Below, one piece after another: positions 1 to 5,587 of a stretch of DNA of 5,881 nt. Where the stretch lies: positions 1 through 5,881 of the forward strand of contig CAMBSA010000139.1 in NCBI GenBank assembly GCA_945869935.1, in the 5' to 3' direction. The notes beneath the pieces were generated by a model. It made no database searches and was not told the DNA's origin. It was given only the letters and a program-made list of their open reading frames with translations. Origin of the DNA: Bordetella parapertussis (GTDB taxonomy: Bacteria; Pseudomonadota; Gammaproteobacteria; Burkholderiales; SG8-39). Within the stretch, counting starts at the first letter, position 1, and every line of letters begins with the position of its first letter. A program made the translations under genes and the position numbers.

Positions 1-1105
1 GGTGAACCTCGCGAACTTCAACCGGATCGTGGCGTCCATGCAATTGCCGAGCTCCGCAATCGTGACGGTGGTGGACCGCGGCGGCATCGTGCTTGCGAGG
101 CAGCCCGCGGCGGCGTCCGCGATTGGCCGAAAGCTGCGCGATCTGCCCGGCCTGGAGCGCGGCTTGTCCGGCGCCTCGGGCGTGTTCGAAGGCGTGGATA
201 CGGCGAAGGTACGGCACCTTTTTGCATACGATACGGTCGCGACCGACGCAGACGGAACGCCCGCCATCCAGGTGCTGGTGCAGATGCCGCTCGCCGCGGT
301 CTATGCGGAGGCCGGCCGCGCAGCGTTGCTTAACCTTGCCGGACTGTTCGTGGGCACGCTGCTCCTGCTCGTCGTGGGATGGTACGGCGCCGAGCTGCTC
401 ATCCTGCGTACGCTGCGCAGCCTGCTTGGCGCGGCGAGGCGGGTGCGAGGAGGTGACCTCGGGGTGCGCACGGGACTCCATCCCGGACGCGACGAACTCG
501 CGCAACTCGGTGTCGAATTCGATCTCATGGCGGAGGCACTGCAGCGTCGTGATGACGATCTGAACCGCGCGCTGAAGGAAAAGAACGCGCAGGCGATGAC
601 CGATTCGCTCACCGGGCTGCTCAACCGGCGCTATCTCGACGAGTATCTGCCGCGCGAGATCGCCCGGGCGCTGCGCAGCGGCGAGCCGTTCGCGCTCCTG
701 ATGTTCGATCTCGACCATTTCAAGGCCTTCAACGACAACTTCGGTCACGAGGCGGGCGACCGGGTACTGCAGGAACTCGCGACGCTCCTGCACTCGATGA
801 CGCGCAGCGGAGACGTCGCCTGCCGCTACGGCGGCGAGGAGTTCGTGCTGATCATGCACCGCTCGACGCTCGACATCGCGCGTCGGCGGGCCGAGGACAT
901 TCGCGCCGCGGTATCGAAGCTGTATCTGGTTCACCGGGGACGCTCGCTCGGGCATCTCACGGTGTCGATCGGGCTGGCTGCGTTTCCCGGCGGCGGTAAC
1001 GATGCGGAGGCGATGCTGCGCGCCGCCGACACCGCGCTCTACGCGGCAAAGCACGCCGGGCGCGACCGAGTGGCGGTCGCGTCTTCGGAACAGCAAGGCC
1101 GCTGA
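1..1105 (+). CDS. Membrane-bound diguanylate cyclase (Cache-HAMP-GGDEF), 5' end missing
   Basis: This is the C-terminal 367 residues or so of a sensor enzyme that makes the second messenger cyclic di-GMP from two GTP. The frame is open to the window edge, so the GTG at position 2 is probably an internal Val codon, not a start. Numbering from that codon, residues 1-105 resemble the membrane-distal end of a periplasmic Cache (PAS-like) sensor, with VTVVDRGGIVLAR at 21-33. A membrane helix lies at about 108-135 and a HAMP linker at about 136-188. The GGDEF domain runs from DSLTGLLNRR (201-210) to the end. FDLDHFK (235-241) and the active-site loop GGEEF (277-281, bases 830-844) are intact, so catalysis is expected. 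RSGD (268-271) sits five residues before GGEEF, matching the RxxD product-inhibition site. The gene ends 22 bases from the convergent Bug1 gene, so no link to the neighbouring genes is implied. The sensed ligand is unknown. Confidence 0.93.
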   Translation, partial: VNLANFNRIVASMQLPSSAIVTVVDRGGIVLARQPAAASAIGRKLRDLPGLERGLSGASGVFEGVDTAKVRHLFAYDTVATDADGTPAIQVLVQMPLAAVYAEAGRAALLNLAGLFVGTLLLLVVGWYGAELLILRTLRSLLGAARRVRGGDLGVRTGLHPGRDELAQLGVEFDLMAEALQRRDDDLNRALKEKNAQAMTDSLTGLLNRRYLDEYLPREIARALRSGEPFALLMFDLDHFKAFNDNFGHEAGDRVLQELATLLHSMTRSGDVACRYGGEEFVLIMHRSTLDIARRRAEDIRAAVSKLYLVHRGRSLGHLTVSIGLAAFPGGGNDAEAMLRAADTALYAAKHAGRDRVAVASSEQQGR

Positions 1106-1106
1106 G

Positions 1107-1128
1107 GGTACCGGCCGGGGGCGGTGCC
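1107..1128. other. Imperfect inverted repeat between convergent genes
   Basis: GGTACCG (1107-1113) and CGGTGCC (1122-1128) can pair over an 8-base G-rich loop, with one G-U wobble on the plus-strand transcript. The repeat fills the gap between the cyclase stop codon and the Bug1 stop codon. Neither strand has a run of U after the stem, so it is not a standard intrinsic terminator. A role in ending the two convergent transcripts is only a guess. Confidence 0.25.
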
Positions 1129-2093
1129 TATTCCGCGGTGATGTTGTTCTTCCTGATGATGTTTGCCCAGCGTACGAAGTCGCGCTGCATCAGGCTCTGC
1201 AGTTCGTCGCCCGACGAGGGCGATGCGTCCATTCCCTGCTTGTCGAAGGCGCCCTTCACGTCGGACTGGGCAAGGATGCCGCGCAGTTCGGTGTTGAGCT
1301 TGCCCACCACCGCGGCCGGCGTGCCCTTGGGGGCGAAGAAGGCGTACCACATCTCGACTTCCGCTCCCTTGACGCCGAGTTCGCCGAGCGTCGGCAGGTC
1401 GGGGGCGCCCGGATGGCGCTTCGCTGCGCCGACGCCAAGCGCTTTCAGCTTGCCCGACCGGACGTGCGGCATTGCGACATGGATCGGAATGAACATCAGG
1501 TTGATTTCGCCCGAGAGCGTGTCGGTGAGCGCCCCCGCGCTGCCCTTGTAGGGGACATGCAGCAGGTCGATGCCGGCAAGGTCCTTCAACAGTTCCATCG
1601 ACATGTGATGCGGGGTGCCTACGCCCGGAGATGCGTAGGTAATTTTTCCCGGGCGCGTTTTTGCCTGCGCGAGCATGTCCTGCACGCTCGCAAAATTCGC
1701 CTTCGGATTGGTGGCGAGCAGCAGGGTGCCGTAGGCCGCAAGCGAGATCGGCGCAAAGTCGTTCACCGGATTGAACGGCACGTTCTTGTACAGGCTGGCG
1801 GCGATCAGCATCGTGTTCGCACCGACCATCACGGTGTAGCCGTCGGGGGCGGACTTGGCGACCGCGTCGGCACCGATGTTGCCGCTCGCGCCGGGCTTGT
1901 TCTCAACCACAATCGGCTGGCCGAGGCGCTCGGAGAGCTTCGGTCCGACCGTGCGGGCGATGATGTCCATTCCGGTGCCGGGAGTAAATGGCACCACGAA
2001 CCTGATCGGCTGTGCCGGCCAGGTCTGGGCGAGGGCGGGAACGCACAGGTTCGACGCGCCAAGCGCGAGTGCCGTGATGAGTGTGCGCAGCAT
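1128..2093 (-). CDS. Bug/TctC-family periplasmic solute-binding receptor (Bug1)
   Basis: A 321-residue extracytoplasmic receptor of the tripartite tricarboxylate transporter (TctC/Bug) family, close to the usual family length. These proteins are two-lobed periplasmic traps that mostly bind small carboxylates or related compounds. A Sec signal peptide spans about residues 1-22, with likely cleavage in PALA|QTWP. Family landmarks are VPFTPGTGMDIIAR (34-47, first ligand loop with Asp43), VVENKPGASGNIG (62-74), PDGYT (83-87), the second ligand loop HVPYKG (179-184) and RSGKLKALGV (212-221). The ATG at 2091-2093 is chosen because GGAGG lies 6 bases upstream and the signal peptide begins there; the in-frame ATG at 2237 would add 48 uncharged-for residues before the signal peptide. 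The gene is divergent from Bug2 across a 234-base gap and convergent with the cyclase. No TctA/TctB partner is visible. The ligand cannot be predicted. Confidence 0.93.
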   Translation of the reverse strand: MLRTLITALALGASNLCVPALAQTWPAQPIRFVVPFTPGTGMDIIARTVGPKLSERLGQPIVVENKPGASGNIGADAVAKSAPDGYTVMVGANTMLIAASLYKNVPFNPVNDFAPISLAAYGTLLLATNPKANFASVQDMLAQAKTRPGKITYASPGVGTPHHMSMELLKDLAGIDLLHVPYKGSAGALTDTLSGEINLMFIPIHVAMPHVRSGKLKALGVGAAKRHPGAPDLPTLGELGVKGAEVEMWYAFFAPKGTPAAVVGKLNTELRGILAQSDVKGAFDKQGMDASPSSGDELQSLMQRDFVRWANIIRKNNITAE

Positions 2094-2099
2094 GGTGTT

Positions 2100-2104
2100 C
2101 CTCC
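2100..2104 (-). promoter_or_regulatory. Ribosome binding site of Bug1
   Basis: CCTCC on the plus strand reads GGAGG on the minus strand, 6 bases before the ATG at 2093. It decides this start over the in-frame ATG at 2237. Confidence 0.85.
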
Positions 2105-2200
2105 GTTGAATTCCCGTGACAAGGGACGGTGCGAATGCCCGATGGGGTGCAGAGTGTAATTCAAACTCATGCGCACTCGCCCGACCGCTCTTGATCCGGA

Positions 2201-2233
2201 GTGGGCGATTTCCCTCGACGATCCGTGGGCGAT
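2201..2233 (+). repeat. 9-base direct repeat GTGGGCGAT, two copies 24 bases apart
   Basis: GTGGGCGAT occurs at 2201-2209 and again at 2225-2233. Each copy is preceded by GATCCG (2193-2198 and 2220-2225), with slightly different spacing. The second copy ends on the first base of the TACAAT hexamer, and the first copy lies close to where a -35 element would be. The position fits regulator half-sites, but no regulator is encoded in the window. Confidence 0.45.
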
Positions 2234-2242
2234 ACAATCGCC
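2228..2242. promoter_or_regulatory. Perfect 15-base palindrome over the probable Bug2 -10 (candidate operator)
   Basis: GGCGAT-ACA-ATCGCC has two perfect 6-base arms around a 3-base centre. It covers the hexamer TACAAT (2233-2238), one mismatch from the sigma-70 -10 consensus. The -35 region about 17 bases upstream (TTCCCT, about 2210-2215) is poor, as expected for an activated or tightly controlled promoter. A protein bound here would block RNA polymerase. The arms and centre are seen directly; the operator role is inference. Confidence 0.45.
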
Positions 2243-2313
2243 GACGACGGCGCGATCAGAAGCACACGACTGCAAATTCGCACCGATGCCCGACTGCAAC
2301 TTTTCTGTTTTCC

Positions 2314-2319
2314 GGAGGT
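2314..2319 (+). promoter_or_regulatory. Ribosome binding site of Bug2
   Basis: GGAGGT lies 8 bases before the ATG at 2328. It decides this start over the in-frame ATG at 2169, which has no comparable site and would place 53 residues before the signal peptide. Confidence 0.85.
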
Positions 2320-2327
2320 CCCCAGCC

Positions 2328-3311
2328 ATGCGTATCACTTCACCGGTTTCGCGGATCGGCGCCCTGCTGGCGCTGCTGCTGTGTCTTGCCAGCGGCGGGG
2401 CCGCTGCCCAGGCCTGGCCCGAACGCCCGGTCAGGGTCATCGTGCCCTACGGTGCGGGCACCCCGCCCGACTATCTGGTGCGCCTTGTCACCGGCCGTCT
2501 CACACAGTCGCTCGGCCAGGCGGTGGTGGTCGAGAACCGTCCCGGCGCGAACGCGCTTATCGGGATGCAGGCAGGCGCGAAGTCGCCCGCAGACGGGTAC
2601 ACCGTTATCTACGCGGGCCTTGCCGCGATGGCGATCAACCCGAGCGTGTACGCCAATCTTCCCTACGATCCCGAAAAGGACTTCGATCCGGTGGTGATGG
2701 CGTTCAGCACGGCGCTCTACGTGCTGGTCGGCGGCAAGTCTCCCTACAAGACGCTCGGCGATCTTCTTGCGGCCGCACGCACGCCCGGGCGCAGCCTCAA
2801 CTACGGCTCGCTCGGGTCGGGGAGCGAAGCGCACCTTGCAATGGAGGACTTCCGCACGCGGGCGAATTTCCAGATGGCGCATGTGCCCTTCAAGGGCGGG
2901 GATTTCGTACCTGCGCTGATTCGCGGTGACGTCGATGCGATGTTTCTTGGCATCGGCAGTGTCTCCGGTCTGGTGAATCAGGGGCAACTCCGTGCGCTGG
3001 CCACCGGCGCACCGCAGCGCGCGGCAGCGTTCCCGGATATTCCGACGGTCGCCGAGGCGGCGAAGGTGGAGGGTTTCACTGCGAGCGCCTGGGGCGCGTT
3101 CGTCGTGCCCGCGCGGACGCGGGCGGCGATTACCTCGCGGCTCAACGCCGAGATCAACACGGTGCTCGCGCTTTCCGACCTCAAGGCGGAACTCGCGAAG
3201 ATCGATTTTGTCTCGATCGGTGGTGCGCCGGACGCAGTGACCCGGACGATCCGGGCCGACACCGCGCGGTTTGCTCAAGTGGTGAAAGTGACCGGAACCA
3301 AGCTCGACTGA
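2328..3311 (+). CDS. Bug/TctC-family periplasmic solute-binding receptor (Bug2)
   Basis: A 327-residue receptor of the TctC/Bug family, expected to capture a small organic solute in the periplasm. A Sec signal peptide (Arg2 and Arg9, hydrophobic core about 10-22) ends near AAA|Q at 27/28. Mature landmarks are AWPERPVRVIVPY (29-41), VVVENRPGANALIG (66-79), ADGYTVIYAG (88-97), YDPEKDFDPV (113-122), HVPFKGGDFVPAL (185-197) and GQLRALATG (219-227). The first ligand loop is odd: it reads YGAGTPPDYLVR (41-52), where most family members have a PGG-x-x-D type loop, so the pocket may differ from those of its two neighbours. The LLM oxidoreductase begins 74 bases downstream on the same strand, suggesting co-transcription and a shared compound. 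The promoter probably lies at about 2210-2238. No membrane transport subunits are present, so this may be an orphan receptor. Confidence 0.93.
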   Translation: MRITSPVSRIGALLALLLCLASGGAAAQAWPERPVRVIVPYGAGTPPDYLVRLVTGRLTQSLGQAVVVENRPGANALIGMQAGAKSPADGYTVIYAGLAAMAINPSVYANLPYDPEKDFDPVVMAFSTALYVLVGGKSPYKTLGDLLAAARTPGRSLNYGSLGSGSEAHLAMEDFRTRANFQMAHVPFKGGDFVPALIRGDVDAMFLGIGSVSGLVNQGQLRALATGAPQRAAAFPDIPTVAEAAKVEGFTASAWGAFVVPARTRAAITSRLNAEINTVLALSDLKAELAKIDFVSIGGAPDAVTRTIRADTARFAQVVKVTGTKLD

Positions 3312-3374
3312 TTGCAGATGTATCGATGCCTGACGGGCATGACTCCGTTGACTGGAATCCGAAACGCAACGCAG

Positions 3375-3379
3375 AAGGA
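3375..3379 (+). promoter_or_regulatory. Ribosome binding site of the LLM oxidoreductase
   Basis: AAGGA lies 6 bases before the ATG at 3386. This favours that start over the in-frame ATG at 3326, which has no purine-rich site ahead of it and would add 20 polar residues before the first beta strand. Confidence 0.75.
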
Positions 3380-3385
3380 AAGACG

Positions 3386-4471
3386 ATGAAATTCGCGCAT
3401 TTCTCCCACGTCTGGGCCAAGCCCGACATGACTCCGCATCAGCGCTACGAGCAGTTGTGGCGCGAGCTGCAGGTTTGCGACGACACCGGCTTTGACTACG
3501 CCTTCTGCGTGGAACATCACTTCCGTCCCGACGAAAGCCTGATGAGTTCGCCGTCGCTGTTCTGCGTCGGCGCGGGGGCGCGTACCAAGCGCCTGCGCAT
3601 AGGTCCGATGGGCTATATCGTGCCGCTCTACCATCCGTTGCGCCTGGCGGAGGAAATCGCGATCGTCGACCAGATGCTCGGCGGCAGGATGGAGCTGGGC
3701 CTCGTGCCGGGCATCACCGCGCCGTACTTCATCCCCTTCGAAGTCGATCACGGCAAGCGCAAGTCGCCGACGCTCGAGTTCGTGCCCTATCTGAAAGCGG
3801 CCTTCGGCGAACAGCCGTTTTCGTTCAAGGGCGAATGCCATAGCACCAAGAGCGCGAAGCTCGCGGTGCTGCCGATGCAGAAGCCGTATCCGGAGATGTG
3901 GATGCAGAGCCGAGACCCGCAGACGCTCGAGTTCTGCGCCGAGCACGGAATCAACACCGGCTACTTCATCGTTTTCCCGCGCCTCGAGGCGGCGCCGCGC
4001 TACCGCAAGTATCTCGCCGACTGGCAGAAGGCCGGTCACACGCGCAAGCCGAAGATCGCCTACTCGCTGCCGGTGTATGTGGATGAGACCGACGAGATCG
4101 CGATCGAGAAGGCGCTGTTCCGCGCGAGCCGCGCCTACTCGGGTTTCCTGAAGGAACCGGAACCCGGCGAGACCTTCGAGCAGCGTCTCAATGCGTTCGC
4201 CGACATGTTCATCGCGCGCGGCGAGGCGGGCGCGGCGAAGATATTCCTCAACATCTTCGACCCCGACTACATCCTGAAGAACGATCTGGTGTTCATCGGG
4301 TCTCCGAAGACGGTGGCCGAGAAGATTCACAAGGCTGCATCGGAAGGCCTGTTCAACACCTTCCTCGGTGAATTCAATTTCGCGGACCTCCCGGAAGAGG
4401 ACCTGATGCGGTCGATCCGGCTGTTCGGCGAGAAGGTGATTCCCGCGCTGAAGGATTTCGAGCCGTTCTGA
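3386..4471 (+). CDS. LLM-class (luciferase-like) flavin-dependent oxidoreductase
   Basis: A 361-residue enzyme of the bacterial luciferase-like family: cytosolic TIM-barrel proteins that use reduced FMN (some use F420) to oxidise a substrate, often with O2. The start MKFAHFSHVW forms the first barrel strand. Other signs are EHHF (43-46), the luciferase-type segment HPLRLAEEIAIVDQMLGGR (83-101), ELGLVPG (103-109), the late phosphate-site region GSPKTVAEKIHK (305-316), and the C-terminal helix PEEDLMRSIRLFGEKVIPAL (336-355). Length and order match LuxA-like monooxygenases. No signal peptide is present. It follows Bug2 by 74 bases and probably shares its transcript, so its substrate may be the compound Bug2 binds. 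A two-component monooxygenase would need a flavin reductase, and none is visible. The family is clear; the substrate and whether it is a monooxygenase or a dehydrogenase are not. Confidence 0.92.
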   Translation: MKFAHFSHVWAKPDMTPHQRYEQLWRELQVCDDTGFDYAFCVEHHFRPDESLMSSPSLFCVGAGARTKRLRIGPMGYIVPLYHPLRLAEEIAIVDQMLGGRMELGLVPGITAPYFIPFEVDHGKRKSPTLEFVPYLKAAFGEQPFSFKGECHSTKSAKLAVLPMQKPYPEMWMQSRDPQTLEFCAEHGINTGYFIVFPRLEAAPRYRKYLADWQKAGHTRKPKIAYSLPVYVDETDEIAIEKALFRASRAYSGFLKEPEPGETFEQRLNAFADMFIARGEAGAAKIFLNIFDPDYILKNDLVFIGSPKTVAEKIHKAASEGLFNTFLGEFNFADLPEEDLMRSIRLFGEKVIPALKDFEPF

Positions 4472-4493
4472 TTCGCCGCTTTTGTTTGGTAAT

Positions 4494-4516
4494 GAGGCGG
4501 GGTTCTACTCCGCCTC
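4494..4516. terminator. Inverted repeat between convergent genes, overlapping the Bug3 stop codon
   Basis: GAGGCGG (4494-4500) and CCGCCTC (4510-4516) are perfect 7-base arms around a 9-base loop containing the Bug3 stop codon (4505-4507). It starts 22 bases after the LLM stop. A GC-rich stem at a convergent gene end suggests a shared transcript end, but no U-run follows on either strand, so an intrinsic terminator is not established. Confidence 0.35.
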
Positions 4517-5485
4517 GATGCCGGCGTTCTTCACGATCGGTCCCCATTTCGCAATTTCCGCGACGATCGCTCGGCCGAAGCTCTCCGGCGATCCGGGAGC
4601 GGGCTCGGCGCCGAGCCTGGACAGAAACTCGCGCGCGCGCTCGGTGCCCATCGTACTGTTGCTGAGATCGGCAAAGCGTCGCGTGATGTCCATCGGCACG
4701 CCCGCCGGCATCAGCACGCCGAACCAGCTTTCCACCACGTAACCCGGCACGCCCGATTCGAGCATCGTCGGGATGTCCGGCGCGGAGGAGACGCGCTTCG
4801 CATTGGTCACCGCGAGCGCGCGCAGCTTGCCCGAGCGCGCGGTCGGGATGCCGAGCGTGGCGTCGGCGAACATGAAATGCACCTGACCGCCGAGCAGGTC
4901 GGTGATCGCCTGCGGTACGCCCTTGTAGGGCACGTGCACCGCGTCGATGCCGGTGATCTGCCGGTACCACTCCGCGGTGACGCGGCCGGTGGCGTTGCCG
5001 CTGGCGAAAGCCAGCTTGCCCGGGCGCGCCTTGATATAGGCGGTGAGTTCGGCAACCGTGTTGACCGGTACCGTCTGCGGGTTCACCACCAGCACGAATC
5101 CGAGCGTCAGGATCGTTGTCACCGGCTGGAAATCCTTGATCGGGTCGAAGCCGGGCTTCTTGAACATGTGCGGATTGATGCCGTGCGAGGAGTTCGGCGT
5201 GAACAGCACGGTGTAGCCGTCCGGCGCCGCCCGCGCCACTGCCTGCGCGGCGAGATTGCCGACTGCGCCCGGCTTGTTCTCCACGATCCAGGGCTGGCCG
5301 GTGCGTTCGCGCAGGCCCTCGGCGAGAAAGCGCGCGACATTGTCGATGCCCGATCCGGGTGGATAACCGACGACCATCGTGACCGGCTTGGCGGGCCAGG
5401 TCTGCGCCAGAGCCGGCGCGGCAGGAGTGATGAACAGCGCGATGAATAGTGCCAACGCGGCTAAAAGGTGTTTGGCAGCTGCCAT
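4505..5485 (-). CDS. Bug/TctC-family periplasmic solute-binding receptor (Bug3)
   Basis: A 326-residue receptor of the TctC/Bug family. A strong Sec signal peptide spans residues 1-27 (Lys5, hydrophobic core about 7-20, cleavage in PALA|QTWP). Landmarks are MVVGYPPGSGIDNVAR (37-52, first ligand loop with Asp48), IVENKPGAVGNLAA (67-80), PDGYTVLFTPNSSHGINP (88-105), HVPYKG (184-189), RSGKLRALAV (217-226) and PDIPTMLESGVPGY (236-249). The ATG start has GGAGG on the minus strand at 5494-5498, 8 bases upstream. It resembles Bug1 (shared QTWPA, VENKPGA, PDGYTV and HVPYKG) more than Bug2, yet all three are diverged, so they are not recent duplicates. It lies 102 bases downstream of the NTF2-like gene on the same strand, suggesting that they form one transcription unit and that the receptor may bring in the dioxygenase substrate. 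Ligand unknown. Confidence 0.93.
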   Translation of the reverse strand: MAAAKHLLAALALFIALFITPAAPALAQTWPAKPVTMVVGYPPGSGIDNVARFLAEGLRERTGQPWIVENKPGAVGNLAAQAVARAAPDGYTVLFTPNSSHGINPHMFKKPGFDPIKDFQPVTTILTLGFVLVVNPQTVPVNTVAELTAYIKARPGKLAFASGNATGRVTAEWYRQITGIDAVHVPYKGVPQAITDLLGGQVHFMFADATLGIPTARSGKLRALAVTNAKRVSSAPDIPTMLESGVPGYVVESWFGVLMPAGVPMDITRRFADLSNSTMGTERAREFLSRLGAEPAPGSPESFGRAIVAEIAKWGPIVKNAGIEAE

Positions 5486-5503
5486 GAAGATCTCCTCCGG
5501 GAA

Positions 5504-5581
5504 TGTCTCGCTTCGGCGCGACAGGTGGTGATGCGGGTCGGGCGCAGATGCGCCGTCCCGGCATGCAGGGTTTTGCCCTGC
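5504..5581 (-). repeat. Three short hairpins in the leader before Bug3
   Basis: Three inverted repeats lie in the 102-base gap upstream of the Bug3 ribosome site. The first pairs TGTC-CGC (5504-5507, 5509-5511) with GCG-GACA (5516-5518, 5520-5523) across one mismatch and a 4-base loop. The second is GGCGCA/TGCGCC (5541-5546, 5549-5554) with only 2 bases between the arms. The third is GCAGGG/CCCTGC (5565-5570, 5576-5581) with a 5-base loop, just past the NTF2-like stop codon. None is followed by a U-run on the minus strand. They could protect or separate transcript parts, or be chance in GC-rich DNA. Confidence 0.35.
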
Positions 5582-5587
5582 GACTGC

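Larger units (their letters stand above)
2094..2327. promoter_or_regulatory. Divergent intergenic control region between Bug1 and Bug2
   Basis: The starts of two diverging receptor genes border this 234-base gap, so it should carry both promoters. It is visibly richer in A/T than the flanking genes around 2150-2170 and 2301-2312. The likely Bug2 -10 is TACAAT at 2233-2238. For Bug1, TACACT (read on the minus strand, 2153-2158) is a possible -10, but no good -35 precedes it. TTGAATT (2106-2112) and AATTCAA (2158-2164) form a distant inverted repeat 45 bases apart, which could be half-sites or chance. No small gene with a credible ribosome site was seen. Confidence 0.6.

Noticed and set aside
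1002..2159. Long plus-strand open frame of 385 codons opposite Bug1
   Set aside because: Its translation is rich in Arg, His and Gly with no recognisable domain, and it overlaps the cyclase and Bug1, both of which have clear family motifs. It is an antisense artefact of high GC.
2094..2237. Extension of Bug1 to the in-frame ATG at 2237
   Set aside because: It would put 48 residues before a classical signal peptide, has no good ribosome site, and would cover the divergent control region.
2328..2411. Possible lipoprotein signal in Bug2 (Cys19) or Bug1 (Cys17)
   Set aside because: The residues before each Cys do not match a lipobox, and both proteins have a good AxA|Q signal peptidase I site further on.
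2340..3278. Minus-strand open frame of 312 codons opposite Bug2
   Set aside because: Arg-rich composition, no ribosome site or known motif, fully inside a well-supported gene on the other strand.
3326..3340. Small hairpin ATGCC-TGACG-GGCAT between Bug2 and the LLM gene
   Set aside because: Only 5 base pairs and no U-run, so it is too weak to call a terminator or attenuator.
3326..3385. Extension of the LLM gene to the in-frame ATG at 3326
   Set aside because: The added 20 residues are polar and unlike the family's start, and AAGGA precedes the ATG at 3386 at good distance.
3275..4330. Minus-strand open frame of 351 codons opposite the LLM gene
   Set aside because: Composition is Arg/Leu/His-rich with no domain; the plus-strand frame carries luciferase-family motifs throughout.
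4374..5564. Minus-strand open frame of 396 codons overlapping Bug3 in another frame
   Set aside because: It is a shifted-frame shadow of Bug3; the Bug3 frame has a signal peptide, ribosome site and all family motifs.
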